Source: Sandarakinorhabdus sp. AAP62
Lineage (GTDB): Bacteria; Pseudomonadota; Alphaproteobacteria; Sphingomonadales; Sphingomonadaceae
Assembly (NCBI RefSeq): GCF_000331225.1
Contig: NZ_ANFY01000005.1
Span: 62,001-126,000, forward strand
Reading direction: 5' to 3'
DNA length: 64,000 nt
The translations under genes and the position numbers were made by a program. The notes beneath the pieces were generated by a model. The model was not told the DNA's origin and did no database searches. It worked only from the letters and a program-made list of their open reading frames with translations. Below, one piece after another: positions 1-8,887 of the stretch (position 1 is the stretch's first letter; the number at the start of each line of letters is the position of its first letter).

Positions 1-242
1 AGCCACGCCGCGATGGCGTTCACCTGGGCGTCGGCTTCGGCATAGGTCAGCCGCTCGTCGCCATAGACGAGATAGGTCCGGTCGGCGAATGGCTGCGTCG
101 ATTGCCACAGCGCCCGCACATCGGGCAGCGCATGGCGGTAAGCGCGCACCGTGATGCCGCCCACCGTGACTGGAACAATCTCGAACGCCCCACCGGGGCC
201 CGTCAGCTCCTCACGCGCCTGCGCCAGTTCAGCGTAATGCAT
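1..242 (-). CDS. Acyl-CoA synthetase (AMP-forming), N-terminal part only
   Basis: This partial gene runs off the left edge of the window; about 80 N-terminal codons are visible. The translation begins MHYAELAQAREELTGPGGAF and continues into a block containing FADRTYLVYGDERLTYAE, which matches the first beta strands of the AMP-binding (ANL) superfamily, where an Asp/Glu-rich 'G-E-R-L-T-Y-A-E' segment is characteristic. Such enzymes activate a carboxylate with ATP and load it on CoA. The ATG at 242 is preceded by a purine-rich GGGGAGGG, which supports the start. The catalytic P-loop and the A8 motif lie outside the window, so the substrate class cannot be judged. It is followed upstream by the repeat-containing gap before the oxidoreductase gene. 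Confidence 0.75.
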   Translation of the reverse strand, partial: MHYAELAQAREELTGPGGAFEIVPVTVGGITVRAYRHALPDVRALWQSTQPFADRTYLVYGDERLTYAEADAQVNAIAAW

Positions 243-395
243 AACCCTCCCCAGAGTTTGTTCCTGGAACACAGTGATACACGCGATCCGATGTCCGGAA
301 AGCTATCTAGAGCCAGCGGATGCGCCACTTCCCCAATCGGTCTTGATCGTCGCCCCGAACGTGATCGCGGGCGCACTTTTCTAGAGCAGGCAAGT

Positions 396-630
396 GGCCT
401 CCGGCGGGCAGGGACTCGTCCCCGCACCCGTTTGTTTTCAGGTGGCTTTATCCATCAAGCACGCGTCATGCTGGCGCAGGCCAGCATCCACCTGGCGGCC
501 GGTTTACCCTGCGAGTTCATGTGCTCACGCCCAGCAATGGATGCTGGCCTGCGCCAGCAAGACGAGTGCGGGATGAAAGATTGGTCTAAACCGAACGGGT
601 GCAGGGCCTGTGACCCTGACCGCCGGAGGC
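396..630. repeat. Composite element of nested inverted repeats, copy 1
   Basis: The 398-base gap between the two minus-strand genes holds this element. Outer arms are 396-432 (core GGCCTCCGGCGGGCAGGG) and 593-630 in inverse orientation. Inner arms are 468-490 (core CATGCTGGCGCAGGCCAGCA) and 538-559 in inverse orientation. The same outer/inner architecture is present at 20230-20470. Each outer arm is itself partly palindromic (GGGAC/GTCCC). No ORF in it looks coding. Short mobile-like palindromic repeats are known in many bacteria, but I do not recognise this exact family. Confidence 0.8.
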
Positions 631-640
631 AGTTCTTCTC

Positions 641-3600
641 TTACGCCGCCGCTTTTACCGCCAGCCCCGGCCATTTCGCCCACAGCGCTTCGCGGCGCTT
701 CAGCATGTCTTCGCGGGCCTTCGCCTTGACCGGGCCGAAGCCACGCACGTCCATCGGCAGCTTGGCGATGGCGATGGCGAGGCCGATGTTGGCGGGGTTC
801 ACGTCGGCGAGGAGGCGCGCCACGTCGGCTTCGAAGGCGGCGATGTCGGCGCGCTCGTGGCGGCGTTCCTCGCTGTAGCCGAAGATGTCGAGCGCAGTGC
901 CACGCAGGCCCTTGAACCTGGCCAGCAGGCCGAACGCCTTGAACACCCATGGGCCGAAGCTGATCTTCTTCGGGCGGCCGGTGGCGGGATCGGTGCGGGT
1001 GAGGAGCGGCGGGGCGAGCAGCACGCGGGGCTTGCCGCCCGCGAATTGCGCGGCGTAGGCGGCCTGGAAGCGGCCATCCGAATAGAGGCGGGCGACTTCA
1101 TATTCGTCCTTGTAGGCCATCAGCTTGTAGAGGCTCTTGGCCACCGCTTCGGCGAGCGCGTCGCCGCCGGCGGTGCGGGCCTTGTCCACCGTCTGCCGGA
1201 AGCGCTGCGCGTAGGCGGCGTCCTGGTAGAGGACGAGATCAGCCTCGCGGCGGGCGATCATCTCGTCGAGGCTGGTGGCCGGCGGTTCCGGCTGGGGCCC
1301 GCGCGTAGCTTCCACCAGCGCCAGCACCTGATCGGGCCGGGTGGCGAGCAGACGGCCCAACGCAAACGCCTTCTTGTTGAAGGGGATGGCAACGCCGTTG
1401 AGATCAATCGCGGCCTCGATGCTTGTCCGTTTCAGCGGGATCAGGCCCTTCTGCCAAGCATAACCCATCAGCAGGATGTTGGAGCCGATGGCATCGCCGA
1501 GCAGCGCGGTGGCCACGGTATCGGCGGCGACAAAATCGCAGGCGTTGGGGTTCGATGCCTTGCGGATGGCGCGTTCGACGGCGGCGCTGTTGAAATCGAA
1601 ATCGCGGTTGCGCACGAAGTCGCTGGTGGGCGCCACATCGGCGTTGGCGATGACGGCAGTGCGCTGCGGGATCATCAGCGTCTGCGTCGGCTTGTCGGCG
1701 GCGACGACGGCATCGCAGGCCAGCACCAGATCGGCGCTGCCGGCCATGATGCGCGGGGAGAGGAGATCGTTGTTGGTGCCGGCGATGCGGACGTGGCTGT
1801 AAACCGCGCCGCCCTTCTGGGCGAGGCCGGCCATGTCGGCGGTGGTGCTGGCCAGGCCCTCGATATGGGCGGCGGTGCCGAGCAGGGCCGAGACGGTGAG
1901 CACGCCGGTGCCGCCGATTCCGGTGACCATGATGTTGTAGCCGTGGCCGGGGGCGGGGATGACGGGATCGGCGACGCCATCGAGGCTGAAATCGGCCTTG
2001 GATTTCTTCACCTGGGCATCATCGACCGTGACGAAGCTGGGGCAGAAGCCCTTGATGCAGCTGTAATCCTTGTTGCAGCTCGACTGGTTGATGCGGCGCT
2101 TGCGGCCGAATTCGGTTTCCACCGGCTCCACCGAGACGCAGTTGGATTGCACCGAACAGTCGCCGCAGCCTTCGCACACCGCCGGGTTGATGAAGATACG
2201 GCGGGCCGGGTCCACCATCTGGTTGCGCTTGCGGCGGCGGCGCTTTTCGGCGGCGCAGGTCTGATCGAAGATGATCACCGTGCAGCCGGGGGTTTCGGCG
2301 AATTCCTTGCTGATGGTCTCCAGTTCGCCGCGATCGAGCAGGCGCACGCCGGCGGGCAGGGTGATGCCGCGATAGCGCTCAAGGTCCTCGGTGAGGATCA
2401 CCACCTTCTTCGCATGTTCGGCCAGCATCTGCGCCGCGATCTGGTCCACGCCCAGTTCGCCATCGTGCTTCTGGCCGCCGGTCATGGCGACGGCGTCGTT
2501 GTAGAGGATCTTGTAGGTGATGTTCACCTTGGCCGCGATCGACTGGCGGATGGCGAGCAGGCCGGAGTGGAAATAGGTGCCGTCGCCGAGGTTGGCGAAG
2601 ACATGGTTTTCGCCGACGAAGGGCGCTTCGCCCACCCAGGTCACGCCTTCGCCGCCCATCTGGGTGAAGGTTTCGGCGCGGTCCATCCACATCGCCATGA
2701 TGTGGCAGCCGATGCCGGCCAGCGCGCGCTGGCCTTCGGGGGCTTTCGTGGACGTGTTGTGCGGGCAGCCGGAGCAGAAATAGGGGCTGCGCTTCACCGG
2801 CGTCACGTGCGCGGCGGACTTGCCGGCCTGATCACGGAAGAAGGCGAGCGCGTTCCGGATGCGATCGGTGTCGTGGAAATGCTGCAGGCGCGCGGCGATG
2901 ACGTGGGCGATGACGCCGGGGGAGAGTTCGTTGTCGGGCGACAGCAGCCACTCGCCGCTCTCGTCATGCTTGCCGACCACGCGCGGCCGCACCGATTCGC
3001 GCCAGTTGTAGAGCTGCCATTTCAGCTGATGCTCGATGAACTCGCGCTTTTCCTCGATCACCAGCACTTCATCGAGGCCCTCGGCAAAGGCGCGGATGCC
3101 GTCCGGCTCCAGCGGCCAGGGCATGCCGACCTTGTAGACCTTCAGGCCAATATCGGCCGCGACGCGGGCATCGATGCCCAATTCGTCCAGCGCCTCCATC
3201 GTGTCGGCGAAGGCCTTGCCGGTCGACACGATGCCGATGCGGGGCTTCGGGCTGTCCCACACCACCTTGTCGATGCCGTTGGCCTTGGCGAAGGCCATGG
3301 CGGCAAAGCCTTTGTAGCGCTGCAGGCGGGTGTCTTCCTCGCGCCAGATGTCGCCGGGGCGGATGTGGACGCCGCCATCGGGGAACTCGAACTCGGGGAT
3401 GATGATCGAGCGGTTTTCGCCGGCCAGATCGACGGTCGCCGATGTTTCCACCGTGTCGGCCGTGGCCTTGAAGCCGACCCAGGTGCCGGCAAAGCGGCTC
3501 ATGGCAATCCCGAGCAGGCCATATTCGACGAATTCATGGACCGAGGCCGGTGCCAGGAACGGCACGAAGGCGGCCTGGAAATTATGGTCGCTCTGGTGGG

Positions 3601-4072
3601 GCAGGGTGGAGGACTTCGCGCCATGATCATCGCCGACGATCGCCAGCACGCCGCCATGGGCCGAGGTGCCGGCGGCGTTGCCGTGCTTCAGCACGTCCAT
3701 GGCGCGATCAAGGCCCGGCCCCTTGCCATACCAGATGCCGAACACGCCATCGCGCTGTGCCTTCGGGTTCAGCGCCACGTGCTGCGTGCCCCACACCGCG
3801 GTCGCGCCCAGTTCCTCGTTCACGCCGGGAACGAAGTGAATATCCTGTTCCTTCAACCACTTCTTGGCGCGCCACAATTCCTGATCGTACCCGCCCAGCG
3901 GCGAGCCGCGATAGCCGGAGATGAAGCCGGCCGTGTTGAGCCCGGCGGCGGCATCGCGCCATTTCTGCACCAGCGGCAGGCGGACGAGGGCCTGCACGCC
4001 CGACATGAACACCCGACCGTCGCGGAAGCGATATTTGTCTTCAAGGCTGACAGGAGGCAGTCCGGCGACCAT
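641..4072 (-). CDS. Fused indolepyruvate ferredoxin oxidoreductase (IorA-IorB type), 1143 aa
   Basis: This is a single-chain 2-oxoacid:ferredoxin oxidoreductase, which oxidatively decarboxylates aryl or branched-chain 2-oxoacids such as indolepyruvate to acyl-CoA. The N-terminal half carries the pyrimidine-binding region (about residues 20-220) and the TPP-binding region with GDGTYFHS near residue 497 and MTGGQ near 530. A cysteine-rich ferredoxin-like segment at about 633-677 (VCEGCGDCSVQSNC and the later C-x-C series) would bind iron-sulfur clusters. The gamma-type domain follows with GIGGTGVLTVSALLG near 717. The length of about 1140 residues fits the fused proteobacterial form. The start at 4072 gives MVAGLPPVSLEDKY, close to family N-termini. 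It stands alone, with a divergent secreted protein upstream. Substrate choice is inferred from the family only. Confidence 0.9.
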   Translation of the reverse strand: MVAGLPPVSLEDKYRFRDGRVFMSGVQALVRLPLVQKWRDAAAGLNTAGFISGYRGSPLGGYDQELWRAKKWLKEQDIHFVPGVNEELGATAVWGTQHVALNPKAQRDGVFGIWYGKGPGLDRAMDVLKHGNAAGTSAHGGVLAIVGDDHGAKSSTLPHQSDHNFQAAFVPFLAPASVHEFVEYGLLGIAMSRFAGTWVGFKATADTVETSATVDLAGENRSIIIPEFEFPDGGVHIRPGDIWREEDTRLQRYKGFAAMAFAKANGIDKVVWDSPKPRIGIVSTGKAFADTMEALDELGIDARVAADIGLKVYKVGMPWPLEPDGIRAFAEGLDEVLVIEEKREFIEHQLKWQLYNWRESVRPRVVGKHDESGEWLLSPDNELSPGVIAHVIAARLQHFHDTDRIRNALAFFRDQAGKSAAHVTPVKRSPYFCSGCPHNTSTKAPEGQRALAGIGCHIMAMWMDRAETFTQMGGEGVTWVGEAPFVGENHVFANLGDGTYFHSGLLAIRQSIAAKVNITYKILYNDAVAMTGGQKHDGELGVDQIAAQMLAEHAKKVVILTEDLERYRGITLPAGVRLLDRGELETISKEFAETPGCTVIIFDQTCAAEKRRRRKRNQMVDPARRIFINPAVCEGCGDCSVQSNCVSVEPVETEFGRKRRINQSSCNKDYSCIKGFCPSFVTVDDAQVKKSKADFSLDGVADPVIPAPGHGYNIMVTGIGGTGVLTVSALLGTAAHIEGLASTTADMAGLAQKGGAVYSHVRIAGTNNDLLSPRIMAGSADLVLACDAVVAADKPTQTLMIPQRTAVIANADVAPTSDFVRNRDFDFNSAAVERAIRKASNPNACDFVAADTVATALLGDAIGSNILLMGYAWQKGLIPLKRTSIEAAIDLNGVAIPFNKKAFALGRLLATRPDQVLALVEATRGPQPEPPATSLDEMIARREADLVLYQDAAYAQRFRQTVDKARTAGGDALAEAVAKSLYKLMAYKDEYEVARLYSDGRFQAAYAAQFAGGKPRVLLAPPLLTRTDPATGRPKKISFGPWVFKAFGLLARFKGLRGTALDIFGYSEERRHERADIAAFEADVARLLADVNPANIGLAIAIAKLPMDVRGFGPVKAKAREDMLKRREALWAKWPGLAVKAAA

Positions 4073-4251
4073 GCGCGAGTCCCATTGTTCCAGAATTGGT
4101 CAATAATACTGACCTTTCTTGCGCAGCGCAAGGGCGGCGCTGTGACTTTGCGCCCATGGCCCTGCGACCAAATTGCCATCATCCGACAACCGGCTTTGGG
4201 CGTATAGGGTTAATGGAGGGTATAGTCTCTCCGCATTCGAGGGTGAATGAG

Positions 4252-4821
4252 ATGATCAAGACGCTTCTGTTCAGCGCTGCGGCGCTGGCGATCGCGGCCA
4301 GCCCCGCCGCCGCCACAAGCTATGCCGCCACATTGTTGGGCGCCAACGAAGTTCCGGCCCGCAACACCCCGGCCACCGGCATCGGCACATTGGTGCTGAG
4401 CGCAGACAACCGCTTTGCCCAGGTCGATGTCAGCTTCACCGGGCTCACGGCACCGCTCACGGTGGCGCACGCCCACTGCTGCGCGGCGGCGGGTGCCAAC
4501 GCCGGGGTGGCCATCGATTTCCTGCCGCCGTCGCTTTCGGCCGGGTCGTTCAGCCGCCTCTATGATCTGACCCTGGCCAGCACCTATACCGGTGGTTTCA
4601 TCACGGCCAGTGGCGGCACCGCAGCGCTGGCGCAGGCCCGCTTCCTCACGGCGCTGGATGCCGGGCAGGTCTATTTCAACCTGCACACCTCCACCTTCCC
4701 CGGCGGCGAAATCCGCGGCAACCTTGGCGCGGTGCCGGAACCGTCGAGCTGGGCGATGCTGATCGCCGGCTTCGGCCTCGTTGGCGCCGCCGCCCGCCGT
4801 CGCCGCGCCGTGGCGGCCTGA
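4252..4821 (+). CDS. CHRD domain protein with PEPxxWA-CTERM sorting tail
   Basis: The protein is a 189-residue secreted product. A clear signal peptide (MIKTLLFSAAALAIAASPAA) fixes the start at 4252 even though the frame stays open upstream. The body (about residues 25-155) matches the CHRD fold seen in chordin and in bacterial secreted proteins, with the typical opening 'Y-A-A-T-L-x-G-A-N-E-V-P' and the late 'G-Q-V-Y-F-N-L-H-T' and 'GGEIRGNLG' blocks. The C-terminus has PEPSSWAMLIAGFGLVG, a hydrophobic stretch and an Arg-rich end, the PEP-CTERM layout that exosortase-type enzymes process. No exosortase gene is in this window. The function is probably structural or matrix-associated at the cell surface, which is inferred. 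Confidence 0.88.
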   Translation: MIKTLLFSAAALAIAASPAAATSYAATLLGANEVPARNTPATGIGTLVLSADNRFAQVDVSFTGLTAPLTVAHAHCCAAAGANAGVAIDFLPPSLSAGSFSRLYDLTLASTYTGGFITASGGTAALAQARFLTALDAGQVYFNLHTSTFPGGEIRGNLGAVPEPSSWAMLIAGFGLVGAAARRRRAVAA

Positions 4822-4868
4822 TCACAGCATCTATCGGCACACCGGGCCGCGCGTGCTAGCGTGGCCCG

Positions 4869-5576
4869 GTGCAGCCGCTGACCGTCGCCAGCTACAATAT
4901 CCACAAGGCCGTGGGCAGCGATGGCCGGCGGGTGCCCGAACGCATCCTCGATGTGCTGGATGAAATCGGCGCCGATGTGGCGCTGCTGCAGGAGGCGGAC
5001 ACGCGGCTGGGGCTGCGCACCTCGGTATTGCCCGAAGCCTTGCTGAGCGCGCGCGGCTGGCAGGCGGCGCCGCTGGGCCAGTTGCATCATGAAGGGCGCG
5101 CCGCGCTGGGCTGGCATGGCAATGCCGTGCTGCTGCGGGGTGATGTGCGCCTCACCCACAGCCATCGCATCACCCTGCCGGCCATCGAGCCGCGCGGCGC
5201 GGTGCTGGCCGATATGGCCCACGGCAATCATGTGCTGCGGCTGGTCGGCGCGCATCTTGATCTGTCGGGCCTGGCGCGGGCTCGCCAGATGCACGCCATC
5301 ATCGATGCGGTGGCCAAGGCGCCGGGCAATCCACCGGAACTGGTGATGGGCGATTTCAACGAATGGCGAAAGGGCGGCGCGGCGCTGGCGGCGCTGGCGC
5401 GGCACTGGCGCGAAGTGGCGCTGGGCCCCAGTTTTCCGGCGCGGCTGCCGATCGGCCGGCTCGATCGCGCCTTTGCCCATCATGCCCTGCATGTGACCGA
5501 TGCCGCCGTGCATGCCAGCCCGCTGGCGCGCGCGGCCTCCGATCATCTGCCGATCTGGGTGCGGCTGGCGTCATGA
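4869..5576 (+). CDS. Endonuclease/exonuclease/phosphatase family protein (YbhP-like)
   Basis: This 235-residue protein belongs to the EEP metal-dependent phosphodiesterase superfamily. Visible motifs are SYNIHKAVGSD at residues 8-18 (metal-site Asn), LLQEAD near 41 (catalytic Glu), the GAHLDL block near 127, MGDFNEWR near 162 and the terminal ASDHLPIWV (catalytic Asp-His). No signal peptide is seen. The start is GTG at 4869, 47 bases after the preceding gene. Its stop overlaps the start of the phospholipase D gene by four bases (ATGA), which indicates translational coupling. The same pairing, ybhP followed by clsB, exists in Escherichia coli, so a role in membrane phospholipid metabolism is likely. 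The actual substrate is unknown. Confidence 0.88.
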   Translation: MQPLTVASYNIHKAVGSDGRRVPERILDVLDEIGADVALLQEADTRLGLRTSVLPEALLSARGWQAAPLGQLHHEGRAALGWHGNAVLLRGDVRLTHSHRITLPAIEPRGAVLADMAHGNHVLRLVGAHLDLSGLARARQMHAIIDAVAKAPGNPPELVMGDFNEWRKGGAALAALARHWREVALGPSFPARLPIGRLDRAFAHHALHVTDAAVHASPLARAASDHLPIWVRLAS

Positions 5577-6943
5577 CGGCGGCGCTGGCCCGCCTGTGCA
5601 ACGCGCACCCCGGCCAGAGCGGCGTGCAACTGCTGGATGATGGCCCGGCCGCACTGGCGGTGCGCATCGCGCTGGTGCGCCGCGCCCGCGAAGCCATTGA
5701 TTGCCAATATTATATCTGGCGGCACGATACCGCCGGCCGCTTGCTGCTGGCCGAACTGGTGGCGGCCGCCGCGCGCGGGGTGCGCGTGCGGCTGCTGCTC
5801 GATGATTTCGGCTGCCCCGGCTTTGATGGGCTGGCGCTGCCGGGCATCGAGGTGCGCCTGTTCAATCCGGGCCGCCTCCGGCGCTGGCGCTGGCTCAACG
5901 CCCTCTTTGATTTCCCCCGCCTCAACCGCCGCATGCACAACAAGAGCCTGACGGTGGACGGCATCGCCACGGTGATCGGCGGGCGCAACATCGGCGATGA
6001 ATATTTCGATGATGCCCATGCCGATCTGGCGGTGGATCTCGACGTGCTGGCCATCGGCACGATTGCCGCTGAAGTGGCCGCGGATTTCCAGCGTTACTGG
6101 GATCATGCCGTGCCGCGCCCCCCCGGCACTGCCGTGTTGCCGGTGGGGGAAGCGGCGCGCCGCATGCGCTGGCTGGCCGCCGCCGACAGCCCGGCCACCC
6201 ATGCCATGATCGATGACGCGCGCGATTTCACCTGGGCGCAGGTGCGGATGTTGAGCGACCCGCCCGAAAAGATCGCCGGTGCGGCCGCCGAAGCGCGCCT
6301 GCTGCTGCCGCAACTGGTTGGCGCATTGGGCCCGGTGCGCCGGCGCCTGCTGCTGGTTTCGGCCTATTTCGTGCCCACGGCCAGCGGCACTTCGCTGCTC
6401 GGCGGGCTGGTGCAGCAGGGCGTGACGGTGGACGTGCTCACCAACAGCCTGCTGTCGAACAATGTCGCGCTCGTCCACGCCTGGTATGCGCCGTGGCGGG
6501 TGCGGTTGCTGAAGGCCGGCGTGCGCCTGTGGGAAATGCGCGGCGTGGCGGGGGACCGTGTGTCGTTCGGGCTGGTGCCGCGCCGTCTGCGCCGTCGCCG
6601 CGATGCCACCAGCTTCTTCCGCGCCAGCGCGTCGGAACTGCACACCAAGAGCTTCATCGCCGATGGCCGCTGGCTGTTCGTCGGCTCGATGAACTTCGAT
6701 CCGCGCTCGTGGAAGCTCAACACCGAGATGGGATTCCTGATCGATTCGCCTGCCCTTGCTGGCCGGCTGGAGGCGGCGCTCGATGCCGGCCTGCCACGCT
6801 TTGCCTGGGCTCTGGAACTGCACGAGGGCCAGCTTGCTTGGCGCGACAATGGCCATCTTCTCAAGCCCGAACCCGGCACCACGGCCCTGCAACGCCTGGT
6901 CATGCGGCTGCTCGGCCGGCTGCCGCTGGCGGAATATTTTTGA
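5573..6943 (+). CDS. Phospholipase D-like protein, probable cardiolipin synthase (ClsB-like)
   Basis: The 456-residue protein has two HKD motifs: MHNKSLTVDG near residue 122 and LHTKSFIADGRWLFVGSMN near 361, each with the His-x-Lys-(x)4-Asp pattern and the downstream Gly-Gly/Gly-Ser and Asn. Two such motifs form one active site that transfers phosphatidyl groups, as in cardiolipin synthases. There is no N-terminal transmembrane pair, which resembles ClsB rather than ClsA. The ATG at 5573 overlaps the stop of the EEP gene. The frame is open well upstream but that part lies over the EEP gene and is not coding. Cardiolipin synthesis from phosphatidylglycerol is the most probable reaction; other PLD-type phosphodiester exchange is possible. 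Confidence 0.88.
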   Translation: MTAALARLCNAHPGQSGVQLLDDGPAALAVRIALVRRAREAIDCQYYIWRHDTAGRLLLAELVAAAARGVRVRLLLDDFGCPGFDGLALPGIEVRLFNPGRLRRWRWLNALFDFPRLNRRMHNKSLTVDGIATVIGGRNIGDEYFDDAHADLAVDLDVLAIGTIAAEVAADFQRYWDHAVPRPPGTAVLPVGEAARRMRWLAAADSPATHAMIDDARDFTWAQVRMLSDPPEKIAGAAAEARLLLPQLVGALGPVRRRLLLVSAYFVPTASGTSLLGGLVQQGVTVDVLTNSLLSNNVALVHAWYAPWRVRLLKAGVRLWEMRGVAGDRVSFGLVPRRLRRRRDATSFFRASASELHTKSFIADGRWLFVGSMNFDPRSWKLNTEMGFLIDSPALAGRLEAALDAGLPRFAWALELHEGQLAWRDNGHLLKPEPGTTALQRLVMRLLGRLPLAEYF

Positions 6944-6989
6944 GTGTGCGCGCCGGCTCTGGCACAATGCGGCGCGGGGGGATTGCGCG

Positions 6990-8765
6990 ATGAACAGGAT
7001 GATCCGGCATCTGGCACTGGGCGCGGCACTGCTGGTGCCGCTGGCGGCATCCGCGCCGCCGGGCCTGTCGCCCGACCTGCTGGCGGCGCTTGATCCCACC
7101 CGTCAGGCGGAAGCGCTGTGCGATCCCCGCCGCTCGCCAATGAACCCGACACGGGCGCTGCTGGCGGCCGCTGCCGTGGCGCAGCCCAGCAGCGCCGCCG
7201 CCGGCGTGCCCTTCCTGCCTGATCTGGCCGCCACGCCGCTGCCGCCAACGCTGGCGCCCAGCAGAAAGGCCGATGCCCGGCTGTGGTTCACGCAAGGGCT
7301 GCTGCTCAGCTATGGCTTCAACCATGCCGGCGCGGTCGCCTCGTTTCGCCGCGCCCAGGCCATCGATCCCGCCTGCGCGCTGTGCTGGTGGGGGGAGGCG
7401 ATGGCGCTGGGCCCCAATATCAACGCGCCGATGGATGGGCGCGATCGACCGGCGGCGCTTGCCGCGCTGGAACGGGCGCTGGCCCTGAAGGAGACCGCCA
7501 GCCCCAAGGGGCAATCACTGATCGCTGCACTCGCCACCCGCTATTCGCGTGACGAGAAGGCGGATCGCGCCGCGCTGGATGCCGCCTATGCCGATGCCAT
7601 GCTGGCGGTGGCGGCGCGCTACCCGAATGACGACGAGATCGCCGTGCTCGCCGCGGAAGCGGTGATGGATACCAGCCCCTGGAACTACTGGCTGCCGAAT
7701 GGCAAGACGGTGGGCCGCAGCGGCGAGGCGGTGCGGCTGCTGGAAGCCGTGCTGGCGCGCAATCCCGGCCATGCCCAGGCCGCGCACCTCTATATCCACA
7801 TGATGGAACTGCCCGATCCGGCCCGGGCCGAAGCGGCAGCAGACCGGCTCGCCACTGCCAGCGTGGGCAGCGCGGCCCACCTGGTGCACATGCCGTCGCA
7901 CATCTGGCACCGGCGCGGGCGTTATCAGGATTCGATCCGCGTCAACATCGCCGCTGCCCGCGCCGATGAAGCCTGGATTGCCGCCACCGGCGACAACGGC
8001 ATGCTGCGCTATGGCTATTATCCCCACAATGTCCATTTCATCGTCACGTCGGCCCTGATGGCGGGAGACATGGCCATGGTGATGCGGGAGTCAAAGCGGC
8101 TGGCCAGCCTGCTCGATGCCGAAATCTCGGCGAGCCTGGGCACGGTGCAGGCGGTGGATGGCGCGCCCTATCAGGCCATGGCGATGATCGGCACACCGGC
8201 CCAGATCCTGGCCATGCCGGCGCCCGATCCGCGGCTGCCGCTGGCCGGCACCATGTATCATTTCGCCCGTGCCGTGGCTTTTGCAGGCACCGGCGATCGT
8301 GTGGCCTTTGATGCCGAATTGAAGGCGATGGGCGCGCTGAAGGATCATCCCGGCACCAGCGCGCTGGTCGATCAGGCGGTGCCGCTGCCCGACATCATCC
8401 GGCTGGCCGACAATGTCGCGCGCGGGCGCTGGGCGATGGCCAAGGGGCTGCATGTCGTGGCGGCCGCGCATTTCCGCGCCGCTGCCGCCATCGAGGCGAC
8501 CGTGCCTTATATGGAACCAAGCTATTGGCATTATCCGGTAAACCAGTCGCTGGGCGCGGCGCGGTTGCTGGCCGGCGATGCTGCCGGCGCGTCGGAAGCG
8601 TTCCGGGCGGCGTTGGCGCAAACGCCGCGCAACGGCTGGGCGCTCTTTGGCCTGGCCCGCAGCGAAGCGGCCGCCGGCCACAAGGCCGAGGCCGCCGCCG
8701 CCGAACAGGCCTTCCGCCGCGCCTGGGTCGGCGATCCGGCGTGGTTGCAGCTGGAGCGGCTTTAG
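6990..8765 (+). CDS. TPR-repeat protein, secreted or periplasmic, function unknown
   Basis: This is a 591-residue protein. The chosen ATG at 6990 begins MNRMIRHLALGAALLVPLAA, a plausible signal peptide ending near ASA, although a longer frame is open upstream inside the phospholipase gene. The N-terminal third contains a CxxCWWGEAMALGPNIN segment near residue 128, and the rest is Ala- and helix-rich with TPR-like pairs (for example AVASFRRAQAIDPACA and ARNPGHAQAAHLYIHMME). This resembles the large bacterial tetratricopeptide proteins that are often annotated only as hypothetical. It follows the phospholipase gene by 46 bases, so it may be in the same transcript. I cannot name a substrate or partner. 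Confidence 0.8.
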   Translation: MNRMIRHLALGAALLVPLAASAPPGLSPDLLAALDPTRQAEALCDPRRSPMNPTRALLAAAAVAQPSSAAAGVPFLPDLAATPLPPTLAPSRKADARLWFTQGLLLSYGFNHAGAVASFRRAQAIDPACALCWWGEAMALGPNINAPMDGRDRPAALAALERALALKETASPKGQSLIAALATRYSRDEKADRAALDAAYADAMLAVAARYPNDDEIAVLAAEAVMDTSPWNYWLPNGKTVGRSGEAVRLLEAVLARNPGHAQAAHLYIHMMELPDPARAEAAADRLATASVGSAAHLVHMPSHIWHRRGRYQDSIRVNIAAARADEAWIAATGDNGMLRYGYYPHNVHFIVTSALMAGDMAMVMRESKRLASLLDAEISASLGTVQAVDGAPYQAMAMIGTPAQILAMPAPDPRLPLAGTMYHFARAVAFAGTGDRVAFDAELKAMGALKDHPGTSALVDQAVPLPDIIRLADNVARGRWAMAKGLHVVAAAHFRAAAAIEATVPYMEPSYWHYPVNQSLGAARLLAGDAAGASEAFRAALAQTPRNGWALFGLARSEAAAGHKAEAAAAEQAFRRAWVGDPAWLQLERL

Positions 8766-8801
8766 CGCAATTGCAGTTTGGTTGATGCACCAACCCCGCT
8801 T

Positions 8802-8859
8802 ATGCCGAGCTTGTCGAGGCACGCTCTGACGGTGGTGCGAGCCTCGAAAAGCTCGGCAT
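8802..8859. repeat. Long imperfect inverted repeat between convergent genes
   Basis: Arms 8802-8824 (ATGCCGAGCTTGTCGAGGCA plus three bases) and 8837-8859 pair with about two mismatches and a 12-base loop. It occupies the 122-base gap between the plus-strand TPR gene and the minus-strand ligase gene. A perfect copy with the same arm is at 51921-51988. It probably forms a bidirectional transcription terminator or RNA 3' end, although no T-tract follows. Confidence 0.75.
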
Positions 8860-8887
8860 GGGCGGTTCGATCCATCTGCAATCGAAT

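Noticed and set aside
857-4207. A very long open frame on the plus strand opposite the oxidoreductase gene
   Set aside because: It is antisense to a gene with clear motifs; long antisense frames are common in high-GC DNA, and this one has no recognised domain.
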